Of a DNA stretch of 64,000 nt, positions 14,101 through 26,230 are shown one piece after another. The DNA is taken from assembly GCA_004794785.1 (NCBI GenBank), contig SJOL01007639.1:344485-408484 (forward strand), written 5' to 3'. The notes under the pieces are model-generated. The model searched no databases. It had not been told where the DNA came from and worked only from the letters and a program-made list of their open reading frames with translations. The DNA is from Opisthorchis felineus. Lineage: Eukaryota > Platyhelminthes > Trematoda > Opisthorchiida > Opisthorchiidae. The first letter of the stretch is position 1, and each line of letters starts with the position of its first letter. Made by a program: the position numbers and the translations under genes.

Positions 14101-14311
14101 TGGACTTTTAATTCGGAAATCGGACACCTTAATCTGGTCTGTGAAGAAACTTTTTCTACAAATTATGCCACAGATATCTACGGATAAGTCTACATGCGGA
14201 AATGCTCATACATTCATATACAATCTGCAGTCCTCTCAGGCGAACCGGACGTATCCGTGTAACCCAGCTGAAATACTATATAACCCTTACGGATACCGCT
14301 CACATTGGGCG
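11168..14311 (+). repeat. Large inverted repeat, left arm
   Basis: This arm is the reverse complement of 17448-20591. Paired positions add up to 31759 at every point checked from the outer to the inner end, so 3,144 bp align with no net indel. Differences are scattered single-base substitutions; open frames in the outer third translate identically in both arms, while those in the inner two thirds carry a few amino-acid changes. The open frames inside (for example 11596-11961 minus, 13344-13652 minus) resemble no known protein and overlap on both strands, so I treat the arm as non-coding. It could be part of an unknown element or a genomic inverted duplication. Confidence 0.9.
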
Positions 14312-17300
14312 GATGGATGTTAAACTCATTCCTATACACCAAGGAGCCAGAGAGGCAGTCGCCCTCGGAGTTATATTGAGTACTGCCAGCAGTGTTAGGT
14401 AAACCAAATGAACCACTGAAGCGACAGGAGCTTTGGCAATTTTCAACTAAGATTTCGTCCTATAAGTGAGACTGCTTTATGGAGAAAAGCCCAGAAGAAC
14501 TGCACACTTTCTTCATCCCTGGTGGGAATGGTCAGCAATGCGCATCTCACGAAAATCAAAGGGTTTGGAACTCGCAATTTCCCAACGAGTGATTGAACAC
14601 AACCGATAGCCACGACCGGATGAACTGCTGGAAAAACCAAAACCCACGTGTGTTTTACACCGTTTACCTGGGCAATCTAGATTTAACTGACTGGCATGTT
14701 ATGCAAAACACCAACAACAACGCCGTTCTCAATTTCGCCATTCCCCTTCAACCTAGAATATTACAATGTTCAACAAATGAAAACTAGGTTATATCAAATT
14801 AAAACGTGATGGATTTTTATTTGGTACACAGCACCACAGTAATCGTGATATATGATGAGAGGAAGTGCCGCTTCTCTGATCTAAATGATAGCAGCCTCTG
14901 AACTGCATTCACAATGCATGATGCTCACAGTTGAGCCAGCGATGACCAAAGATCACTACTATGATGTTATGTTCGCATTCATGAGTACGGCTCACCGGTG
15001 AACTATCCTGTTAACGTGAGTCATGCGGCAGTTTACTGGACTCAACTGAAGGATATAATTCAACTCACCGTTATTGTTGGCGGATGGAGAAATCATGTGT
15101 GTCTAGGGGATGGGGTGCCAGAATAAGCAATGGATGTATTAAGTAGAAGTGCTTATGGGTCATCAAATTTGTGGATGATTCCTTGGCCACGTAATGTAGA
15201 TCGGGAGTATCATGCAAGCTATCAATGGCACCACGAAGTGGAAGTTGCTGTGGGTCGTAAATAGCCGGGTAATGAGTACTAAATACATAAAAGATGTCCC
15301 TCGAATTGTGTCCAAGCATCAGGTTGGTTTGATCAGTATCATGAGGTCCTCCATGCCTGAACTGTGTTCAGATAAAGAAAGCTTCTAGGATGACTGCAGC
15401 CTGATTAGACAGGTCATGTTTTACAGGAGCACGAGTGTTCACCAGTGATTGTAATCTGATCTACCTGGTCCACTTGGCCTCGTTTATTATTGGCATAGTA
15501 TTGAAAAAGCAAAGGAAATTAAGAGCAGCCGAAGTCACGATGGAAAGTCTTTCATGTTTTGGACTATTTTCAATGATCATCTATCCACGCTAGTTGAGTG
15601 GGTCAAGTAAGATAAATAATATTACAGAATAGCAATTCCCAGATCCTAACTATCTCATTGGCAACACATGGTTCCACTCTCCTATCCTTGAGTAGCCCAC
15701 TGTTCTGTACCATGATGAAAGCAAAAATCAATTCTATGAAAATGAAAGACATGATTACAAAGCCTATATGCAGCTCAAACTTTCCGGATCCAAAACGTGG
15801 ATGTAGTGAAGGGAGATGCCATAGATATCTGGTGAAGTATGTGGTGAAGTTTGTGGGAAAAATTTAGTAATGGATTATGAAGTACTCCGCACAACCGAAA
15901 GCGTGCCGGTTTTCGAACACCTTTCGAATTTGCTTGAATAGTGTTTCGCAACTGTGCATCACGACACATGAAGTCTTGGCTGATCAATGCAGCATGATGA
16001 ACAGCGGGAGTAAAAATTACCCGTTAAAAGCTTCCCAAGTTACAGTGGAGAGGTGAAAACCAAGAAGCAGTGGGTGGCTTTAATAGCTTTTCAAACGCCA
16101 TATCTATGTACATCACAAACTCTTATTCATGGATCCAGGAGCTCATCTGCTCACTGCATCTCATCCTTTCGTGGACTAGACCTGAATTGTACAACGACAA
16201 TCTGCTTGTATTCCTGATCTTTATCTGTGGAGAGGAGCGCAACAACTACTCTGATATCCTTAAGCTAACTTTGCTTGCCAGTTGGTTTTATATTGTACAG
16301 AAGAGCCTTCGTTCCTCTGTACACCCTATAGGATGACCAACCCAATGCAAAACATTTCCATGCTAAATGGACACCATATGTGGTGGGACTTTTGTCCTTA
16401 CAGTTTGGAGGCTCCATCAATATAACTTTCACCTCGCAGTCACTTTAACACCACTTAGCTCCGAAGTCGTGTCTAGGTATAAAAGAAAATTAATTTTTGG
16501 TTAAAAAGATGACGCGCAACTATTTTTCAGGCCTTAGTTAATCTCCACTTGTGAGTTAATAACTCTATTTTGGAATGGAGCTGGGTGGAAAACAAGACGA
16601 TTATACAGCACAGCCAATCGGAAAAATTTTAACGCAAAACACCCGAAGATGCCTATCCCTCAATTAGTCGGTGTTTCCAAAGCAAAAGGAAATCGCTCGC
16701 AATAGCTTCCCACGTCAAAATGAAAGACATTGTCGACGTTGTTCAAAATACTCTTAAAGATCTTTGCACTTGCATTTCATCAAATTTCAGCTGGGACAAG
16801 GCATGTAGATGGAATATTTTGATTTCTTGCTTTATTAGTGTTTGACGCCAGGTCGATCAGTTGGTTCGTTCCGGCTTCGGTTTCGTCGATGTTAATTGAC
16901 TACTGAAAACCCATCGATCAACGGCTCATGTCGACTCAGTTTTGATCGGCGAGACTGTTCGGCTCAATTAATCTTGTCACACGACTGTTTGTGTTCGTCT
17001 CTTTCATTGTGACATCACACGTGATTTCATACGTGTTTCTCGATCATCCACCCGGTTTGCAATATGGTCCTGATCACATTTTAGTGACAGTGTGAATCAA
17101 ATCTTGATTTCGGTCAAATCGAAGCATGAAAGCACAACTCCACGTCAGCCGCCTTGAGAATGATAGGTGGAGTAGGTCATGAACTGAACTGTAAGTGTAT
17201 ATGCCTGTACAGTGCGTCAATCGGGTTTCAATAAATCAACGAGCGTAGAGACGTGCACGCTAGTAGCACTCATTTCATTGTGTAGCTAGATTTCATCCCG

Positions 17301-17447
17301 AGACTCGATGAAATTTTGTTCATATGCATTGAAAGTGGTTTCAATAGACCTTAAAATTATTTCGCAGGGTTTAAAAGCCGAACCTAGATCGATCTGGGAC
17401 CGTTTATATACACTTTAGTAGGGATAATTTGTGACGAGCAATTGCGT
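14312..17447. other. Spacer between inverted-repeat arms
   Basis: About 3.14 kb, nearly the same length as one arm. It contains the second R2 copy (16025-16335) but no recognisable transposase, integrase, polymerase or host gene. Open frames are short. Confidence 0.7.
16025..16335 (+). repeat. R2 dispersed repeat, copy 2
   Basis: Direct, diverged copy of 9955-10335. It lies inside the spacer of the large inverted repeat, while copy 1 lies just outside the left arm. No coding function is recognised. Confidence 0.5.
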
Positions 17448-20400
17448 CGCCCAATGTGTGCGGTATCCGTAAGGGTTATATAGTATTTCAGCTGGGTTAC
17501 ACGGATACGTCCGGTTCGCCTGAGAGGACTGCAGATTGTAAATGAATGTATGAGCATTTCCGCATGTAGACTTATCCGTAGATATTTGTGGCATAATTTG
17601 TAGAAAAAGTTTCTTCACAGAACAGATTAAGGTGTCCGATTTCCGAATTAAAAGTCCAGACCAAGCCGGGTCATTCTGGATACGTGAATTGATTTAATTT
17701 ATTCCAATAAAATGTTTAGACTTTCCCAGGTGAAAGCCATTTATGTACAATCGAATCCCCAAAGGAGTCGAAACTGCTCATTCTAAAATATAATTTTGTA
17801 TGATCCTGGATCTTGAGACCATAGTCGAAGTCTTGCGCAACCCAAGTTCCTAGTCCTGGAATACCATGTTTCTCCTCTTTTCGTGATCTGGAATAACTTC
17901 TCCGGGTAGCACAATAACTTTCTGACGAACATGGTCAGAATTAGTGCTTTCTTTTAGTGACTTCGCGATCGGAGCCATCCGCATCAGCGCCTACCAATCA
18001 CATGTGTCTTTCTCGTTGCATTACGTGAATATTACGTGTACGTAACAACACGATGAGAGTAGATTGGTGAGTACATCAGTGAAGTGTCTCATTATGTGAA
18101 ACGAGAATGATTTATGTTGCACGCTGTTGCGGCTCGGGTAGATGCAGCGATACCGGAGTGGCCAATCCTGCCACATGTAGGTGGACCGTACGTTCTCGGA
18201 GAATTATAGCACAAACCAGTTCGCTTACCTTATTTGACAATCCGACCGGAAACCTTGCCTCGACTCCATCACACCAAACTACTTGTATTCTTAAATCGTG
18301 GTTCCTGGAGCTTGTCCAATGCATCCACCAGTTAAACTTCCAGACTCAGGTCACTGGGAGCTTTCCGTTCATGCGCGTGACTGTTTGTTATTGCCTAAGG
18401 CCTTTTAGAAGCTCGTTGCCATATAGATAGAACAAAACACAGCCGCACGAGTTGTCGAGCGCGAAAGATGTGTTGCTCAATTCTCCATGCAAGCGTCGAA
18501 AATGCTGTTTTAATGAGCCTATGGATACTGCTTATCCATGATTGTGGGTAGGTCGATGGCCATATATAATTCACGTCAAATTAAGACAATCTGGAGACCC
18601 TTGGAAGTGAAAGCCCGATTGGAGAGGTACTTGACTACAGCTGGCAATCGCCGGGGACTGGCCAGATTATCTCGATGCCCCAGTTCGGATCGCATCGTCG
18701 CTTGTGGGATGAATGAATACGCTTTTCTAGCTGACAGTTTCTGCTTGACACAACCTATTTTATACGTCTTGTCTTAAGAAGGCCCATGTGGAAAAATTTC
18801 AGCTAGGAGACATGACCCAAGATTGCACGGTAACATTTGTGGGAACGGTCGGCTGAAGCACGTGGCTGACGTGGTTTTGTATCGAGGCACATCAAGCCAA
18901 ACATATGAGTATCACTTCATTCAGTTAGAACATGGCTGAAAAAACAAAGAGATCAAACGACTCCAACAGGTTTGCCTGTAAACTAGCCCGTAGCTAGCTA
19001 TGAATTGCTCGCTGAAGCTCCCCACGCAGAAGTTTTGACTTCCTAATAAGCACACTCTGGCTTGCTGATTTAGTTTATTGGTCGTTTGGTTTCAGAGATA
19101 ATTTCAGTGCTGAACTCAATCGACCCAACTGCTTCTCAATAGCGACTACCACTACCACTTCATTTTACGCGCGTGTTCATCGTGGTTCAGATTTGGATTT
19201 TGTGTTTTACGGTAGATCTGTGCGCACTCAGTCACTCAAAGCCAAACGCATATGTTAAAGGAAAACTGAGGTCGGGAAGACCAGGACTGTCGGTTTCTTG
19301 AGACTTCAAGCGTGCGAATTCCCTTGTTCTGGAACGCTACCCAGGGTTCTTTACACAGAGTGTTGTCCATACAATATAACTCAGAGGGCAAACCGTGCAC
19401 TGGTTGCCTGGGGATACTATACCTTGGAGATTTGTGTGCGGCGGAAACGCCAAGATGGTGCCGAGTTACTTTAGATTTTCCATGTAACATGCGCCTTGAT
19501 AACACTACTATCGGTGACAGAAAAGCGTTAGAAATTTGAGGAAATCTCTTAATTGTTCTTTCATACTGACCATAACCCAGGTCTACAAATGCACTTCATG
19601 TTTTCATGAGCAAGAAATTGGAGGAAATCGAGTATTTCGATGTGTGTCACTAAGTAGTTCCCTATTCCAGTTCCGGGTTTCCTCGATTATCGTTAAAAAT
19701 GACATGGAACCATCGTGATCACGCACGATTAGATCCGCATTATTGTGCGGAAATTTCTAAGCTTGAGGTCAGCTTATATGGTTTGTAGTGAAATCGTTTG
19801 AACATTTGGACGGCGTATACATGGAAAAGTCATGTGTACCGAAAGTTGCTCCAACCTTCAATGTGCACTGGAAAGTCCGTGGCAGCAGGTTCAGCGGAAG
19901 CACTGATGTCTAACTCTCCGTTCAGGGTTGGTTTCTTTGGCCTCAACGTCCTCCAAAAGACTTCTTCGTCCTCTCTTTTGCCCTTCATTTCAACTGTCCC
20001 CAATAGATTTCAACCGTGCCCCAGCCCTTGTTCGCTGACATTTTATTGGCCATTAGGTTGTGACTGTTTTCCATGGTTCTTCTTTGTCCAGGTGTGTTTA
20101 GACAGTCTTCAGCAGAGCGAGATGCCTTCGTTTCTGTCCTCCGTTGTGGAGGAAATAGTCTGATTCACGTGATCGCGTGTGTCCCTCCACATAGGCTTTA
20201 TGTTTCTTCATGTTCTTCCTTGGCCGAGAGTAAACGACTGTGACAACTGCCCGATCCATTAATTTGTTATCCAAGTGCAGCGGTCTCACCGGTGTCGTCC
20301 ATGTAGAATCCCATACTGGCGCGTATTCTGCGGCCCGTGACCAGTTTTACTTAGATTTCACTGCACGTCGCTGACTCTACTGACTGAACTATTAAGGTAG

Positions 20401-20591
20401 ATTTCCACATCTAACACACATGCCAGGCTTAAGCCCCATTTTTGACAACTGCCTTCCTAGTAACCTTTGCACGCCTCTTTGTAAATCATGACCTGATTTT
20501 GTCAACCTTTAAAACACGTCTTTGGTAAACCGACTGACTTTTCGCCTCCTTTTAGTGCACTCATTGTTTCTGTCATTCCGATGTTTACTTT
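17448..20591 (-). repeat. Large inverted repeat, right arm
   Basis: Reverse-complement copy of 11168-14311 with constant coordinate sum (31759), hence no net indel. The inner end falls within CGCCCAATG (17448-17456); the sequences diverge sharply inside it. The outer end is also abrupt: identity drops after about 20591, although weak homology goes on. No terminal motif or target-site duplication is evident at the high-identity boundary, which argues against these being simple transposon ends. Confidence 0.9.
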
Positions 20592-21100
20592 AGTGTCGAA
20601 CACTGGAATCTCTTCACCTGCCGCCAAATCCTAGATGAGCGAAGGAACAATACCTATTAAGCTACCTCTAAAACACGACGGCATCATTTTAGCAAGTTAC
20701 TCCCTGGGGCTCGTATATGTTTGGTTGCTCATTCCCGTCGGCATGCGCTAGTGGATTTGTGTTAACACGCTTTTCTAGCGCGTCAGATTCCGAGGTTCAT
20801 ATTCCGGCATGACCAAGGGTCTGAACTGATGTGGTCTAAAATGAGCGAAATTCCATTCCACCGCTCCTCTTTTTTAGTGCAGGGTAAGCAGAATAATTGA
20901 ACCACAGTAGGATTGGAGATTATTTTCTACATGAGAGCGTTGTGAATACCAAAACCTAACCACATCTGATGGACAGAAACTTTAGCCAATTGCAACAGCA
21001 TATAAACCCTATAATAAAGGCGTCTTAGCACGTATCGATTTGGGATAACACCTTTTGGTTGTTCGCTATCACGACGGTCGGTACTTACTAGGTCGTCAGT
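20592..21100. repeat. Decayed outer extension of right inverted-repeat arm
   Basis: Aligns in inverted order with 10620-11167 at reduced identity. The segment near 21040 (GGATAACACCTTTTGGTTG) also resembles the 3' part of the type A SINE, so an old SINE may form part of this zone. Confidence 0.5.
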
Positions 21101-22505
21101 CACGTTCAGTGTGAGACCAGTAAGTCCACTACCGCCAAGATCTACTTGAACTTAGCGAGGTACTCATAGCGGTTCAGGACAATCCATGTAGTGTTTATCA
21201 CTAAAACGTTGAATCGTTCTCGAGATACCCTCCCCGGAAATTCAGTATCACTGCTGCAAAGAACAGAATATACTGGAACTTCATTGGAAGCCGATTTCCC
21301 AAGGCTACAGTGAATCAAAGACTATACGGAACTCTGCGCTTCACTGGGTGTATTATGAATGTCCAAACAACATTCACTACAAAGCATTGGTTCATCGCTC
21401 CACTCGCGGTGTGACTTCAGATTTTTGGCATCAATTTATTGGGGCGACGAGGTTACAGTCCTGATCCTGATCCGGAATTGTACAGTAGCAGATTGAGTTT
21501 ACACGTACGGAAGAGCCTGTGGTTCTCGAAACCAGATGATGGCTGCATTAAAACAGGAGTGAAAAAGTGCCGATCATGACATCACACAGATCCGCAACCG
21601 AAGTAAGCCTAATTGTGGTACAGAGTTGATGATACGTACATCTAATAGAAACATCGGTCATGACTATTTCAACCCCGATTAATGCTGGAGAACTGTTTTT
21701 CTGTACTGACATCACGACCCTGTTTTTGTCCCGATAACATGAAAGGTACACAAGCGTCAGGCAGCAGTGTTATTATAAGGGTGGTAGGCAAACAAGCGTA
21801 CACACTTGTAGAGTAATAGCGTAGGGAGAGGGTAGATGATCAGTTTGTTCATAAGTGATTTCTGGAGCAATGTCGAAGGGCTCGGGCAAGGTTATGTAGA
21901 GTGGAAGGCACGGTGACTGCAATCCAACACTAGATTCGGCATCCAGTGAATCATGGGGGAATAAGTGAGTGGTTGGCGCAAATCAAAATCCCACAGATGA
22001 ACGCTGCGGTAGTCCGAACAGGTCATGGAAACTAAAGTGACTGATTCATAGGCACTTGGGTAAGAAAGGTTTACCCAGTGGTAGAACATACCACATAAAA
22101 ATATAATAGAACAAAATGTTTTAGCACACACACACACAAGACAAACACGTGATTGCCGATCAAATAGCCGTAGAAACATAAGAGAAAAATTGGAACCACA
22201 GAGGGAAGGTTGGGGGCCAGAATTAAATTTCCGGGATGTGTAAACCCGCGTGCCACAAGAACATGGCATGCGTGTCTTTGTGTATACCTAGCCGAAGGGC
22301 ACTTTAATTGACTAGATTAGGCCATGGGCGACACAACCATATCCATTTTCGATTAGAGCGAAGCAAAAAGATGAGCGACTGATAGTCGGCGTGGGGACGA
22401 TGAGATGCAAATTGTCACTCTTCCACCACTCGGGATTAGTTAGACCCTGAGTGTGTCAGGTGAGTGAAAAAAAAAACGTAAAAATGTGGGCGACCAGGAA
22501 AAAAA
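21101..22505. other. Intergenic 3' flank of the transporter gene
   Basis: No gene seen. A possible poly(A) signal for the minus-strand transporter gene is ATTAAA (plus-strand TTTAAT at 22303-22308), about 200 nt beyond the stop codon. A short (CA)n run lies at 22125-22138. The poly(A) assignment is a guess without transcript data. Confidence 0.4.
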
Positions 22506-22642
22506 TTACGCAGTAAGGGCTGGAGTCAACATGTGACGGTTTCTCACATCGTTTTCTTCCTCTTGAACAACTGACATAACATCGGCGACTGGTTCTTGTT
22601 GCACGACGTTGAAGACCTTCTGCATTGTTATGGTGAATTTGT
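22506..22642 (-). CDS. Amino-acid transporter light chain (SLC7/LAT-like), last coding exon
   Basis: C-terminal exon. The acceptor TTCGTTCCAG precedes ACAAATTC, and its phase (two bases completing a codon) matches the phase-1 end of the exon at 26053-26230. It encodes about 45 residues beginning with a FTITMQKVFNVVQQEP segment, which resembles the cytoplasmic tail of LAT-type transporters where a QKL.QVVPQE-like motif follows TM12. The rest is acidic (VVQEEENDV) and ends LTPALTA before TAA at 22506-22508. The tail is hydrophilic and presumably cytosolic. The assignment rests on matching splice phase, orientation, order and the QK.F.VV motif. The intron that separates it from the previous exon is about 3.4 kb. 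Confidence 0.8.
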
Positions 22643-25600
22643 CTGGAACGAAGAGGGCGAATGAGTGAATGTTGTAATTCAACAGGCTGAGAGAAAGAAT
22701 CAATGCTGATGAAACGGTTGATCCATTGTGAAGAAAAACGAAAAACCCACTATACTATTTGCAAAAAAATGCACACAGGCTGCTCAGACTGGTATGCAAA
22801 TCAAGCGGAGGAGGTGCAAGATGTGAACCAATCTTCGACCAATTATGTTGACTCACCTCTTTAATAAACGTCTATTTCAATCTTGTACCGCTAGTTCATA
22901 TGTATTCTCCAAATACGGTCCCAACCGAGCCTACTATGTGCCTCGATCGATCGTTCAAATCAAGCTTAATTTGTACTTATACGATTCGCCAAAAATGCAC
23001 GGAAAATTGGTAGTCGGAATAGCATCACAAATGCGAGCTGGGGAGTTACATCTAAACTTCCGGAGATAATCATCTACTAGGTTTGGTTCAGCAGTCCTTA
23101 AGGACAATACGTCCCCCCTGCTCCCGGAATAGTAGTACCTTTCCATAAATTGACCACTATATCACTGCTCCATAAATACTCCACCCTTCACTCTCCAAGA
23201 GGGACCGGAATATGTCAACTGTAGTACTCACCGAAAGGGACCAACTTTTGTGGAAAAGGCAAACATCGTTTGACATGGTAAATGGCTTACGTCTAGCTAC
23301 TTTGAACTGGGATGATCACACGTCAACTCCCATTACCTGCTCCTGATGTGCATTTCTGGTTTGGGCAATGAGCCTAACAACGGAAACAAGTGTACGAAAG
23401 TTCCCATGTCTCAAGCAAAAAAATCAAGATCCAATGTCTCAGGTGTGCTGCAGCGAATCAGTGTTGATTCTTTTTTTCTTTTCTCATTGTACACAACGTT
23501 TTTGTTGTTTCGGTTCTGCGCCTATACCACCTTTCTTGTTTTTGACCTGAATGTAAACCGCTCTTTGACCATTGCATCGCACGGATTGTTTAAACCAACA
23601 CGTAGGTTTCGCTATCATGTGGCCACCTTGCCTCCAGTCGGTGTGGACTTTGGAATCCTGTTAGGAATTAGCAGTTCCCAAACCGGTGTATAGAAGCCGG
23701 CGTAGTCATACGATCTGAGGTTTGTACAATTTTATTGTTTTATTATTGTCTTCATAGTGCCGCATTGGTTGATAAACTTCCATTTGAACGATTCGACTTT
23801 TGGGGTTTTGCGCGTAAATCAACGTGGCCCAACCGATTGCTGGAAACAATCCATAATCGGTAAGTGAATTTTGGAGCGCCAGCTCAACGTCAGTTGATCT
23901 AATTGTTCTAGTTACCGCGAACAGCACTTAAAAAAATTCGAGTTGGATCGCTCCACGATAGCCCAGCTGTATGAGTATTAACGCAACTGTACCGGCCACT
24001 CAACTATATCATGAGAAAGTGGATGTTCTTACCCCTCAATGATGAAATCCGGATCATTCAAGCCAGTTGAATAGACTCAGCTGATGTGAAACTCTTGATT
24101 TCATAGGAAATTTCTTTTGTTGTTTCCATAAGATACATGCGTAGGTCAAGCGCGTTTAAGACTGCACAGCCACGTTGTAAATCAACCACAGGCCGAGTAA
24201 CACAATGATGAGGCGAGCAACGGTTGCAACAGTTGACGGCAGTTATGTTCTTTTCCCGAGTGAACGAGGACCAGAAAACGCATATGGCTGTGATTTCTTC
24301 ATATTAAGTTTTACGGGACATTCAGAGTGACAGGAGCAAAGCTTGACCCTTAAAACCAAGCAACAGCAAACGGACATTCAGAAGGAATTAAAATCCTGCC
24401 TTTCAGGCGGCGAAAGATCATCCTTGCTAGTCGTTTCGAGATAATTAAATGCGCTACTTGGGGAAATCACTGCAGGGCCAGCATCCCGTGCAGGATAGTT
24501 AATCGACTACTTCGGTAGTTCAGTAACCTTATGCCACTCAAATGTAAGACGTTGCGCATATTTTGAGTAACTAGGGGTGCAATTTAGCACACCGACAAAA
24601 AATAGAGTAGACTATAAAACCCGTTAGTGTCGAGCAGAACCGTATGCTTATGAAGTTATACAACAGCGGGCAAGTGTAAACAGTTATACAAACGTTGCTC
24701 GCAAGCGAATTCAAAACAGCAACTTTGGTACATTGTAGATAATATCGTTTACGCGAGGATAGCTAAGAACGACCAACCAAGTAGCTCAAAGGAAAATGAG
24801 CCGGCGAGTGATGAAAAAACAGCAAAACAGTTGAAAGACCAAGGAAAACGCCGAGAGCATGTGCCTCAATCATTCAGCTTTAACTTTGGCCACAAACAGC
24901 ATGTCTTGTTTATTGCCTATTATAGTTCGAACGAATTTAAATGGAAAATGCGTCCAAGTGCGAACCACAACTCACTCTTAAAAATAGCTATTTAACCAAA
25001 GGCTACATAAAAATACCTATTTGATCAAGCTCCTCAATAACAGGAGCCCTATAACCTTAAAGAACCAATTTAACAGAACCCGGGGGGTTAATCTACCATC
25101 CAACCAGGGCTTTGCTACTCAAAAAATCTTGTTTCGAGCTCCTAACAGGTACTCTCCTATATTGGTGAAGTACAGTGTTGGTTGCCTTTTCAGACTCCGC
25201 TCATAAAATGGCGTCCATGAATATGAAACGTGATCCTGGAAATGTCTTGAAATTTCAGTAGCTCAGGTGCGCTTACCGGTTGTTGATAAAGTGGGTGCTC
25301 GTCGAGCTTGGAAGTTAGCTTGCAAACTTGCTGTCACCAAACGAGGAGATATCATCAGTGCGTAGTTGGGTGACGCACTGATGTTGCGAAAAGGAAGTTA
25401 GGAGAAACGTGATGACTAGGTAGAGTTAGAATTGTATTCTAAGTACTTTAGAATAATCGGGTTACGTATTTTCATGGAAAGGGTACCCACTACAAGCCGA
25501 GTATTCGGAATGCCAACTGTCCATATATAGTTCTCTCATATTCTCTCGTATTTTTCGAGGAAACACGTTCGGGAGACTCCAGAATGTTTTCATGCAGGAG

Positions 25601-26052
25601 ATTTTCCTTCGAGGAAGGATGACCAATAATCATAGTACCACAAACTTTCTGAACTCTAGCAGTGACATCTACTCTGTACCTGCTTTTATCAACAGCATTT
25701 ATGAGGGTGGCGTGGAATTCTACATCTCGTCTTAAATGAATGCTTCAGCTATTCAATAACCTTGTATATACGTGAGTTACACAATGACGCCCCTGCTGTT
25801 GGAAAGAGGAAACAGATGATAATCTTTCAATTCTATGAGGCCTGTTCTCTGAAGGAAACTAACGTCCCAAATGCCCAGAATGATCTCGATTAAGGTTTCC
25901 ACGAGGAACCCCCGCATACCCAAACGAATATCTGGTACAAAGGCCAATTAAGAGTACAACTAAGCGGATTCCATGTTGACAGACACACCCAGACATGGAT
26001 ATGTGAAATGGTTAATGTACCGAAGCAAAACACTAATCGTAGACCAACTTAC
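22643..26052 (-). other. Intron of transporter gene
   Basis: A 3.4-kb intron bounded by GTAAGT (at 26052) and CCAG (at 22643). I see no other gene or recognisable element in it; open frames such as 23346-23693 plus are unassigned. Confidence 0.7.
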
Positions 26053-26230
26053 ACGAAGCAGACTCAATCACATGAGGTTTGATTTTCCACGCGATACCGA
26101 TTAGGTAAAGTGGCATACCTATTGCCATTAGACCGAGACAAATCAGCGAGTTGAGTGGTGCGTTGTAGATGGAGAATATTCCAATGCCGAAGTTGACAAT
26201 CAAGTATAAGATGGGGAGAAACATGGGCAG
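26053..26230 (-). CDS. Amino-acid transporter light chain, exon for TM11-TM12
   Basis: A 178-nt exon with acceptor TTCTACGTCTGCAG and donor T|GTAAGT. It encodes two hydrophobic helices: LPMFLPILYLIVNFGIGIF, then APLNSLICLGLMAIGMPLYL, followed by IGIAWKIKPH. This is the TM11-TM12 hairpin of the SLC7 L-type family, whose members typically read LP..F...........P.....G.....G.P.Y..G..WK.KP. The exon ends in phase 1 and joins the last exon. Hydrophobic spans and the W-K-x-K-P end make the assignment firm. Confidence 0.92.

Noticed and set aside
11470..14402. Open frames in both arms of the inverted repeat as a duplicated gene pair
   Set aside because: They occur on both strands and in several frames, are short and match no family. 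Their preservation follows from the high identity of the arms.
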